From contig CAYTCD010000058.1 in NCBI GenBank assembly GCA_964436335.1, positions 1-11,535 on the forward strand: a stretch of 11,535 nucleotides of DNA. The letters are read 5' to 3'. Under the pieces are notes generated by a model. It saw only the letters and a list, made by a program, of their open reading frames with translations. It made no database searches and was not told where the DNA came from. Position 1 is the stretch's first letter. The number at the start of each line of letters is the position of its first letter. This DNA is from Pullibacteroides sp964436335. Lineage in GTDB: Bacteria > Bacteroidota > Bacteroidia > Bacteroidales > P3. Below are positions 1 through 5,613 of the stretch, one piece after another. The position numbers and the translations under genes were made by a program.

Positions 1-1068
1 GCCAAGACAGGTATGGGTGTGGAATCCTTGCTCGAAAAAGTGTTGCTCGAAGCCGAAATGCTCGAACTCAAGGCGCATCCGCAGAAGAGGGGCAAGGGTA
101 CGATTATCGAATCCTCGCTCGACAAGGGACGCGGCTATGTGGCCAAGATTCTGGTGCAGGACGGTAGCATCCGTGTGGGCGATTTCGTGTTGGCGGGCTA
201 CAACTACGGCCGCATCAAGGCTATGTATAACGAACGTAACCAGGCCGTAAAGGAGGCCGGTCCGTCACAGCCCGTGCTGTTGCTCGGTTTGAACGGCGCT
301 CCCCAGCCCGGCGATGTGTTCAATATGATGACCGACGAAAAGGAGGCCAAGGAAATCGCCAACAAGCGTATGCAGCTGCAACGCGAACTGGGTCTGCGTA
401 CACAGAAACACATTACGCTCGACGAAATCGGCCGCCGTATCGCTATCGGCGATTTCAAGGAGTTGAATGTGATTGTGAAAGCCGATGTGGACGGTTCGGT
501 GGAAGCGCTCTCCGATTCGTTGCTCAAGCTTTCCACGCCCGAGGTTCAGGTGAATGTCATCCACAAGTCGGTGGGTCAGATTACCGAAAGCGATGTCTTG
601 TTGGCTTCGGCTTCCGAGGCCATCATCATCGGTTTCCAGGTGCGTCCCTCCGTGGCCGCGCGCAAGCTGGCCGAGAGCGAGCAAATCGACATCCGCCTCT
701 ATTCGGTTATCTACAAGGCCATCGAAGAACTCAAGGACGCTATCGAAGGTATGCTTTCGCCCGAAATTCAGGAAAAGATCGTGGCNNNNNNNNNNATCCG
801 CGAGGTGTTCAAGATCAGCAAGGTGGGCAGCGTGGCAGGATGTATGGTCTTGGATGGCAAACTTGCCCGCAACTCCAAAATCCGCATTATCCGCGACGGT
901 ATTGTGGTCTATACGGGCGAATTGGGTTCGTTGCGCCGCTTTAAGGACGATGTCAAGGAAGTGGCGGTAGGGCAGGATTGCGGTTTGAACATCAAGAACT
1001 TCAACGATATCAAGGTAAGCGATATCATCGAAGGCTACGATCAGGTAGAAATCAAACGTACCTTGTAA
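1..1068 (+). CDS. infB: Translation initiation factor IF-2, C-terminal part (5' end outside window)
   Basis: IF2 is the GTPase that brings initiator fMet-tRNA to the 30S subunit and promotes subunit joining. The frame is open from base 1 (the first codons read AKTGMGVESLL), so the gene starts left of the window and the N-terminal region and G domain are missing. Visible parts are the beta-barrel domain II (about the first 110 residues, with RGKGTIIESSLDKGRGYVA), domain III (about residues 135-235 of the visible part, including DEIGRRIAIGDFKELNVIVK and KADVDGSVEAL), and the C-terminal fMet-tRNA-binding barrel (REVFKISKVGSVAGCMV to a TAA stop, ending VEIKRTL). Ten Ns interrupt the frame between domain III and the last barrel, but the frame continues on both sides. 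TilS follows after 11 bp, so the two are probably co-transcribed. The identification is secure; only the extent is partial. Confidence 0.97.
   Translation, partial: AKTGMGVESLLEKVLLEAEMLELKAHPQKRGKGTIIESSLDKGRGYVAKILVQDGSIRVGDFVLAGYNYGRIKAMYNERNQAVKEAGPSQPVLLLGLNGAPQPGDVFNMMTDEKEAKEIANKRMQLQRELGLRTQKHITLDEIGRRIAIGDFKELNVIVKADVDGSVEALSDSLLKLSTPEVQVNVIHKSVGQITESDVLLASASEAIIIGFQVRPSVAARKLAESEQIDIRLYSVIYKAIEELKDAIEGMLSPEIQEKIVXXXXIREVFKISKVGSVAGCMVLDGKLARNSKIRIIRDGIVVYTGELGSLRRFKDDVKEVAVGQDCGLNIKNFNDIKVSDIIEGYDQVEIKRTL
786..795. other. Assembly gap (10 Ns) inside infB
   Basis: Ten unresolved bases lie within infB. Codon 784-786 reads GCN, which is alanine whatever the base, followed by three unknown codons and then ATC (Ile). 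As I remember IF2 sequences, four residues normally separate the IV and the [VI]REVF motif here, so the gap length agrees with the family and the gene is probably intact. Confidence 0.95.
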
Positions 1069-1079
1069 CTCCGGCGGCT

Positions 1080-2444
1080 ATGTGGCGTCGTTTTAACGGA
1101 TTTGTAACCAAGGAGCATCTTTTTGCCGGGCGCAGAAAGTTGCTCCTTGCCGTTAGCGGCGGGCTGGATTCGGTGGTGCTGTTGCATCTTATGGCGCGTT
1201 ATGCAAGGGAAAACACCTCTTTGCGTCTTGCTGTAGTCCATTGCAATTTTCATTTACGGGAACAGGAATCGGATCGCGACGAAAGGTTTGTTTGTCGTCT
1301 TGCACAAGATTACGGTGTTCCGTTTTTTGTTGCATCTTTTGATACGGAAACCTATGCGCGGCAGCAGGGAATATCGGTAGAAATGGCGGCGCGGGAACTC
1401 CGTTACGGCTATTTTTCGGAACTTATACAGAAAGAAGGTTTTGATGCCTGTCTGTTGGCGCATCATGCCGATGACAACGCTGAAACTTTCTTCATCAACC
1501 TTTTTCGGGGAAGCGGGGTGAAAGGTTTGCGGGGCATGTTGCCTTGTAGCGGAAAAGAGGCGGTGTATCTCCGCCCGCTGTTGTTTGCCCGCCGTGCCGA
1601 AATAACTGCCTATGCGGAACAGGAGGGACTGGAACATGTGGAGGACAGCACCAATGCCGAGCTTATGTGTGTGCGCAACCGGGTGCGGCACGAGGTTTTG
1701 CCGATGCTTGAAAGATATGGCGAGGGTTTTGTGGGCAAACTGAACCAAAGCATGCAGACCCTGCGTTTGGCGGATGCCTTGATCAGCGATTGGTTCACCC
1801 GTCTTTCGGAGAAGATGGTGGAAAGGGGAGACCCGCAGGAGGCCGGCAAGGGAACGCCCGAATTCATTCCTATGGAACGTTTGCCGTTGGCGGGTGAGCA
1901 TCAGGATTTGTTCTGGGAACTTTATCTGCGCGGCCATGCCTTTAACCGCCAACAAATCGAACAGATTGCCGTGAACCGCGAGAACGGCATCTCAGGAAAA
2001 CGATTCTACAATGCCGACGGCAGCGGTTTCCTTTTGCGTGAGCCGGAGGGTTGGCGTTGGCTTCCGCAAGGCTTTGGGGAACATGAAACCGGGCCTTTGC
2101 ACGAGGAGGCGAAGGTGGAGGTGCTGCGCAAGGAAGACATGGATACCGGCCCCGATGTGGCGTATCTGGATTTTGACAAGCTGGAATTTCCTCTTTTCTG
2201 GCGGCATTGGATGCCCGGCGACCGTTTCTGTCCCTTGGGTATGAAAGGTTTTCGGAAACTGAGCGATTTTTTCAAAGACCTGCATCTGGGCGGCGTTCAG
2301 AAAGAAAGGGCGTGGCTGCTCTGTTCGGGCAAAGACATCGTTTGGGTGGCGGGCTACCGCATAGACAACCGTTACAAACTGGATTTCTCGACCGCTGGCC
2401 GCAAAACAGCCTGGGTGGTGAGACTGCGAAAAGATAGAAAATGA
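1080..2444 (+). CDS. tilS: tRNA(Ile)-lysidine synthetase TilS
   Basis: TilS uses ATP and lysine to convert C34 of the CAU-anticodon tRNA-Ile to lysidine, changing both its codon reading (AUA) and its charging. The protein is 454 aa. The PP-loop ATP-binding motif SGGLDS sits at residues 26-31, followed by the HCNFHLRE segment and LLAHHADDNAET, both typical of the N-type ATP pyrophosphatase domain. The C-terminal third has the TilS C-terminal domain, with WMPGDRFCPLGMKGFRKLSDFF near the end. I chose ATG 1080 because it follows the infB stop by 11 bp and places the PP-loop at the usual distance from the N terminus; an upstream in-frame start at 978 would lie inside infB. No Shine-Dalgarno is visible, as usual in this phylum. 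The TGA stop overlaps the ATG of the next gene (ATGA), indicating translational coupling. Confidence 0.96.
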   Translation: MWRRFNGFVTKEHLFAGRRKLLLAVSGGLDSVVLLHLMARYARENTSLRLAVVHCNFHLREQESDRDERFVCRLAQDYGVPFFVASFDTETYARQQGISVEMAARELRYGYFSELIQKEGFDACLLAHHADDNAETFFINLFRGSGVKGLRGMLPCSGKEAVYLRPLLFARRAEITAYAEQEGLEHVEDSTNAELMCVRNRVRHEVLPMLERYGEGFVGKLNQSMQTLRLADALISDWFTRLSEKMVERGDPQEAGKGTPEFIPMERLPLAGEHQDLFWELYLRGHAFNRQQIEQIAVNRENGISGKRFYNADGSGFLLREPEGWRWLPQGFGEHETGPLHEEAKVEVLRKEDMDTGPDVAYLDFDKLEFPLFWRHWMPGDRFCPLGMKGFRKLSDFFKDLHLGGVQKERAWLLCSGKDIVWVAGYRIDNRYKLDFSTAGRKTAWVVRLRKDRK

Positions 2445-3265
2445 AGACCGTCAGAGCCGTTTATTTCAGCGCCACCGGTACCACGCGGCGCGTGGTGTGC
2501 GCCATCGCAGACAAATTGGCCGGACAATTAGGTTTGCCGTGCGTGCAGGTGGATTTTACCTTGCCTGCGGCGCGTACGGAGCCGCTTGTTTTCGGCAGCG
2601 GAGACATCGTGGTGCTGGGTACGCCCGTCTATGCCGGACGTGTGCCCAATGTGTTGCTCAAATATCTGCAAACCATGCACGGGGTAGGAGCGGTGGGTGT
2701 TCCCGTAACGGTATTCGGAAACCGAAACTATGATGATGCGCTCATAGAGTTGCGCGATTTGATGGAGAACGCCGGCATCCGTACCATAGCGGCGGCGGCC
2801 TTTGTGGGCGAACACGCCTTTTCACGCGTTTTGGGGGCTTGCCGTCCCGATGCGGAAGATTTGGCGGTGGCGGAAGGTTTTGCGCTGTCCGTAGCGGAAA
2901 AAATAAACGGTATTTCTAAAAACGGTTTGCCGGAATCTCCCGTTTTTGTGGAGGGTACGCCTTTTCCTTATCGGGGCTACTACCAGCCGCGCGACCGCCA
3001 CGGAGTGGCCATCAATATTCTGAAAGTAAAATCCTTGGTAAACGAAAAATGCACCGACTGCAAGCGTTGCGCCGAACGCTGCCCCATGGGTTCGATAAGC
3101 CGTGAAAATGTGCGCGAATACACGGGCATCTGCATCAAATGCGGCGCGTGCATCAAGGGTTGCCCCGAAAATGCCCGCTACTACGAAGACGAGGGCTATC
3201 TCTACCACCAACACGAACTGGAAGAGATGTATGTCCGGCGTGCCGAACCGGAACTATTTCTTTGA
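2441..3265 (+). CDS. Flavodoxin-like / 2x[4Fe-4S] ferredoxin fusion (EFR1-family type)
   Basis: This 274-aa protein has two parts. Residues 1-155 form a flavodoxin-like domain: the start VRAVYFSATGTTRRV contains a phosphate-binding loop of the FMN type (S10-A-T-G-T-T15), with VVLGTPVYAGRVP (57-69) and VTVFGNRNYDDAL (89-101) as later flavin-contacting loops. Residues 200-245 form a bacterial two-cluster ferredoxin with C204/C207/C210/C214 and C231/C234/C237/C241, each followed by Pro after the fourth Cys. It has no signal peptide or membrane segment, so it is probably a cytosolic electron carrier. The family is known by domain architecture rather than by a defined reaction, so partners are not known. 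It overlaps tilS by 4 bp (ATGA), and its last 12 bp overlap the 3' end of convergent ispG. Electron supply to Fe-S enzymes such as IspG or MiaB is a plausible role but only inferred. Confidence 0.9.
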   Translation: MKTVRAVYFSATGTTRRVVCAIADKLAGQLGLPCVQVDFTLPAARTEPLVFGSGDIVVLGTPVYAGRVPNVLLKYLQTMHGVGAVGVPVTVFGNRNYDDALIELRDLMENAGIRTIAAAAFVGEHAFSRVLGACRPDAEDLAVAEGFALSVAEKINGISKNGLPESPVFVEGTPFPYRGYYQPRDRHGVAINILKVKSLVNEKCTDCKRCAERCPMGSISRENVREYTGICIKCGACIKGCPENARYYEDEGYLYHQHELEEMYVRRAEPELFL

Positions 3266-4603
3266 TTCCGCAATCAGTTTTTCAAGTTCTTCCAGTGCTT
3301 TTTCTTCGGAAACACTGGCTTTTTCCAATACACCGTGCCGGTACAGGTTCACTTTGCCGTTGCCGCAACCGATATAGCCGAAGTCTGCATCGGCCATCTC
3401 GCCCGGACCGTTCACCACACAGCCCATCACGGCGATGGTGAGGTCGGGATAGTCGGGAAACGTTTCCTTTACCTGCGCCAAGGCTTTCTGAATGTCGTAT
3501 TTGGTTCTGCCGCAGGAAGGGCAGGCGATGAAGCGCGTTTTATGAAATTTCAGCCCTGAGGCCTGCAACAGGTCGTTTACCAAGCGTTCTCCCTCCGAGG
3601 AGTCTTGCGTTTCGATGCGGAAACCCTCTTTTTCTCCTTGCAGCATGCGTTTTCCCAAACGGATGGCGGCGATGGTCTTCTGTTCTTCCGAAATCGGACA
3701 TCCTTCTATCTTCAGGTGCTTCTGTTCCCAAACGGATGGCGGCAGTTCCCGCAGTTCTTTGGCGGCATCCACGATGCGCCTTGCCACGGGAACTTCGTTT
3801 TCGGGGGCTTCGGTAAGCGAGACCCGTATTGTGTTGCCGATGCCGTCGCAGAGCAGGCCGCCGATACCGATGGCCGACAGCAGACGGGCGTCTTCGCCGT
3901 TTCCGGCTTCGGTAACGCCCAAGTGCAGGGGATAGATCAGGCCGTTCTGCATCATGCGGCGGGCAAACATACGCACCGCTTGGTCCATGGTCCTTACGCG
4001 GCTCGATTTCATCGAAACCACGATTTGGTCAAAGCCTAAGTCATGGCAGATGCCGGTAAACTCCAGCGCGCTTTCCACCATGGCCAGCGGCGTGTTGCCG
4101 TAGAGGCTCACCATGCGTTCCGAAAGCGAACCTTGGTTCACGCCGATGCGGATGGCCGTGCCGTGCTGCCGGCAGATTTCCAGGAGCGGGGCGATGCGTT
4201 GGCCGATACGTTGGCGTTCGGCTTGCTGTTCGGCGGGAGAAAATTCGGTTTTTCCGGTTTTTCTATCGCAGTAGTTGCCCGGATTGATGCGTACCTTCTC
4301 CACGATTTGCGCCGCCACCGAAGCCGCTTCGGGCAAAAAATGAATGTCGGCGCAGAGCGGGTCGGTGTAGCCTTTCTGAACCAGGCGGCTCTTGATGTTC
4401 TCCAGATTGTGCGCTTCCTTGAGACCGGGGGCGGTGATGCGCACCAGCCGGCAGCCGAGGTCGAACAGGCGTTGGCTCTGTTCCACGGTGGCTTCGGTGT
4501 TGAGGGTGTCGGTGTTGGTCATCGACTGAATCACCACGGGATGGTTGCCCCCTATGTGGAGATTGCCCACGCGCACCGTTCGGGAAAGAAGCGGAGAGTT
4601 CAT
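3254..4603 (-). CDS. ispG: 4-hydroxy-3-methylbut-2-enyl-diphosphate synthase IspG (GcpE)
   Basis: IspG reductively opens methylerythritol cyclodiphosphate to HMBPP, the penultimate step of the MEP isoprenoid pathway, using a [4Fe-4S] cluster and a reduced flavodoxin or ferredoxin. The protein is 449 aa. The N-terminal TIM barrel shows SMTNTDT (27-33), VRINPGN (104-110), RIGVNQGSLSER (152-163), HLGVTEAG (227-234) and NTIRVSL (257-263). The C-terminal cluster domain has C361, C364, C395 and E402 (FIACPSCGRTK and GCVVNGPGE), the expected ligand set. Residues 264-357 form a linker-domain region longer than in the E. coli-type enzyme (about 372 aa) but far shorter than the A* insert of the roughly 600-aa proteins usual in Bacteroidota, plants and Chlamydia. 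It lies 12 bp downstream of yqeY, probably in one transcript. Its TAG stop lies inside the end of the opposing ferredoxin gene. Confidence 0.96.
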   Translation of the reverse strand: MNSPLLSRTVRVGNLHIGGNHPVVIQSMTNTDTLNTEATVEQSQRLFDLGCRLVRITAPGLKEAHNLENIKSRLVQKGYTDPLCADIHFLPEAASVAAQIVEKVRINPGNYCDRKTGKTEFSPAEQQAERQRIGQRIAPLLEICRQHGTAIRIGVNQGSLSERMVSLYGNTPLAMVESALEFTGICHDLGFDQIVVSMKSSRVRTMDQAVRMFARRMMQNGLIYPLHLGVTEAGNGEDARLLSAIGIGGLLCDGIGNTIRVSLTEAPENEVPVARRIVDAAKELRELPPSVWEQKHLKIEGCPISEEQKTIAAIRLGKRMLQGEKEGFRIETQDSSEGERLVNDLLQASGLKFHKTRFIACPSCGRTKYDIQKALAQVKETFPDYPDLTIAVMGCVVNGPGEMADADFGYIGCGNGKVNLYRHGVLEKASVSEEKALEELEKLIAESKK

Positions 4604-4615
4604 GCCGGGTGCGGA

Positions 4616-5065
4616 TTAAGCGAGCAGTTTCTTCACGATGTCCGAAATCACCTTGCCGTCGGCCTTTCCTGCCAGCGCCTTGGAGGCCGCGCCCATTACC
4701 TTGCCCATGTCCTTCATCGAGGCCGCGCCGGTCTGTTCCATGATTTTCTTTACTTCCGCCTCGATTTCTTCGGGCGAGAGCTGCTTGGGCAGGTAGGCTT
4801 CGATAAAGCCGGCTTCCGCCAATTCGTTTTCCGCCAGATCCGCGCGGTTCTGTTCGGTAAAGATGGCAGCGGATTCCTTGCGCTGTTTCACCATTTTCTG
4901 CAGGATCTTGACGGCGGTTTCATCACTCAGTTCGCCGTTGGCGTTCTTGGAGGTCTTGGCTTCCAGAAATTCTTTCTTTACGCCGCGCAAAGCGGCCAGC
5001 TTAACGGTTTCGTGCGCCAGCATGGCGGCCTTGATGTCGTTGTTGATTTGTTCGAACAAGTCCAT
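4616..5065 (-). CDS. yqeY: GatB/YqeY domain protein
   Basis: This 149-aa protein is a stand-alone YqeY. It resembles the C-terminal domain of GatB, the tRNA-binding subunit of the Asp/Glu-tRNA amidotransferase. The sequence fits the family along its whole length: a helical N-terminal half (DLFEQINNDIKAAMLAHE, then LRGVKKEFLEA) and the C-terminal segment IEAYLPKQLSPEEIEAEV, followed by KDMGKVMGAASKALAGKADGK. The precise biochemical role of free-standing YqeY is not settled; a link to tRNA is inferred from the shared domain. Its start codon is only 21 nt past the T-tract of the terminator behind tRNA-Cys, and I see no promoter or Shine-Dalgarno in that space. It lies 12 bp upstream of ispG on the same strand. 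Confidence 0.93.
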   Translation of the reverse strand: MDLFEQINNDIKAAMLAHETVKLAALRGVKKEFLEAKTSKNANGELSDETAVKILQKMVKQRKESAAIFTEQNRADLAENELAEAGFIEAYLPKQLSPEEIEAEVKKIMEQTGAASMKDMGKVMGAASKALAGKADGKVISDIVKKLLA

Positions 5066-5086
5066 GTCTTGAAAAAATTTGCCTAT

Positions 5087-5118
5087 AAAAAAGGCTGTAT
5101 GGCATTCACCACACAGCC
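5087..5118 (-). terminator. Rho-independent terminator behind tRNA-Cys
   Basis: Read on the minus strand, GGCTGTGTGG (5118-5109) pairs with CCATACAGCC (5102-5093) in a 10-bp stem with one G-T wobble, closing a 6-nt loop TGAATG, followed at once by TTTTTT (5092-5087). It begins 14 nt beyond the mature tRNA 3' end and ends 21 nt before yqeY. Confidence 0.9.
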
Positions 5119-5132
5119 CGTTCTACAATCAG

Positions 5133-5203
5133 AGGTCTCAAGCAGATTCGAACTGCTGTACACGGTTTTGCAGACCGTTGCCTAACCACTCGGCCATGAG
5201 ACC
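5133..5203 (-). tRNA. tRNA-Cys (anticodon GCA)
   Basis: On the minus strand a complete 71-nt cloverleaf can be drawn: acceptor stem GGTCTCA/TGAGACC, D-stem GCC/GGC around GAGTGGTTA, anticodon stem ACGGT/ACCGT with loop CTGCAAA (anticodon GCA), a 4-nt variable region, and T-arm AGCAG-TTCGAAT-CTGCT. The discriminator base is U73, as expected for recognition by cysteinyl-tRNA synthetase. CCA is not encoded and must be added after transcription. The loop has A36-A37-A38, the motif recognised for i6A/ms2i6A modification at A37, so this tRNA is a likely target of MiaA and of the MiaB encoded nearby. A promoter lies upstream and a terminator directly downstream, so it looks like a monocistronic unit with possible readthrough into yqeY. 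Confidence 0.97.
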
Positions 5204-5225
5204 ATTCCCTGAAAACAATGGGGTG

Positions 5226-5255
5226 CAAAGTTACGAAATTTTTTTAATCGGCAAA
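5226..5255 (-). promoter_or_regulatory. Bacteroidota-type promoter for tRNA-Cys
   Basis: On the minus strand the -7 box is TAACTTTG (5233-5226), a full match to TAnnTTTG, with TTTG at 5255-5252 as the -33 element and an 18-nt spacer (slightly short compared with about 19-21). The predicted transcription start is near 5219-5221, giving a leader of roughly 16-18 nt before the mature tRNA. It interleaves with the rpsU promoter on the other strand. Confidence 0.72.
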
Positions 5256-5270
5256 AAAAAACTACTTTTG
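5239..5270 (+). promoter_or_regulatory. Bacteroidota-type promoter for rpsU
   Basis: TACTTTTG (5263-5270) matches the -7 consensus TAnnTTTG. The -33 position 20 nt upstream (5239-5242) holds TTTT within a T-run instead of TTTG, so that half is weaker. The start of transcription should be near 5276-5278, leaving a leader of about 78 nt before the rpsU ATG. In that leader GGAGA (5277-5281) can pair with TCTCC (5303-5307), a weak hairpin at best. Confidence 0.62.
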
Positions 5271-5335
5271 CAGTTCGGAGATGGTTTGGTTCTTCCGGAT
5301 GGTCTCCAAAAACCAATTATTAATCACTTTTTAAG

Positions 5336-5346
5336 AAAGGAAAAGG
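5336..5346 (+). promoter_or_regulatory. Shine-Dalgarno-like purine tract of rpsU
   Basis: AAAGGAAAAGG ends 8 nt before the rpsU ATG. It contains AAGGA and AAAAGG, partial matches to the anti-Shine-Dalgarno. None of the other gene starts visible here (tilS, ispG, yqeY, miaB, porU) has a convincing equivalent. A retained Shine-Dalgarno at rpsU is known for the phylum, where S21 helps hide the 16S rRNA tail. Confidence 0.5.
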
Positions 5347-5354
5347 TATTTAGT

Positions 5355-5558
5355 ATGATCATTGTTCCTGTAAAAGAAGGCGAAAACATTGAACGCTCGC
5401 TTAAGAAACTCAAAAGAAAGTTTGAAAAGACGGGCGTGGTAAGGGAATTGAGAAACCGTCAAAAGTTTACCAAACCCTCTGTTGTGGCCAGGGAACGCAG
5501 ACTAAAAGCCATTTACATCCAGCAGCTGCAAACGAAAGCCGAAAACAGCGCGATGTAA
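5355..5558 (+). CDS. rpsU: 30S ribosomal protein bS21
   Basis: This is a 67-aa basic protein with the S21 signature: it begins MIIVPVKEGENIERSLKKLK, followed by RKFEKTGVVRELRNRQ and a charged helical tail. S21 binds the 30S platform near the 3' end of 16S rRNA. In Bacteroidota it is part of the pocket that sequesters the anti-Shine-Dalgarno (established for the phylum), so most mRNAs lack such sites. ATG 5355 was chosen because it gives the standard N terminus; longer in-frame extensions would read through the tRNA-Cys gene. The gene has its own promoter, a purine-rich ribosome-binding tract and a strong terminator 8 nt after its TAA, so it looks monocistronic. That arrangement would allow autoregulation through the ribosome's S21 content, an inference. 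Confidence 0.97.
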   Translation: MIIVPVKEGENIERSLKKLKRKFEKTGVVRELRNRQKFTKPSVVARERRLKAIYIQQLQTKAENSAM

Positions 5559-5566
5559 GAAAAGAG

Positions 5567-5594
5567 GCGGAGCAGCAAGCTCCGCTTTTTTTTT
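5567..5594 (+). terminator. Rho-independent terminator of rpsU
   Basis: GCGGAGC (5567-5573) and GCTCCGC (5579-5585) form a perfect 7-bp GC-rich stem around the loop AGCAA, followed by nine Ts (5586-5594). It starts 8 nt after the rpsU stop and ends 19 nt before the miaB ATG. Confidence 0.93.
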
Positions 5595-5613
5595 GCCGAA
5601 GTACCCCAAGTAT

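Noticed and set aside
978..1079. An upstream tilS start inside infB
   Set aside because: It overlaps infB by 91 bp and adds sequence not found in TilS; ATG 1080 fits the family N terminus.
4043..5185. A 380-codon open frame on the plus strand opposite ispG, yqeY and tRNA-Cys
   Set aside because: It is antisense to two well-recognised genes and a tRNA, shows no family features, and has the low-complexity His/Arg/Gly-rich composition expected from reading the opposite strand of GC-rich codons.
5079..5354. An N-terminal extension of rpsU through the tRNA-Cys gene
   Set aside because: The extension reads through the tRNA and both promoters; the S21 family starts exactly at ATG 5355.
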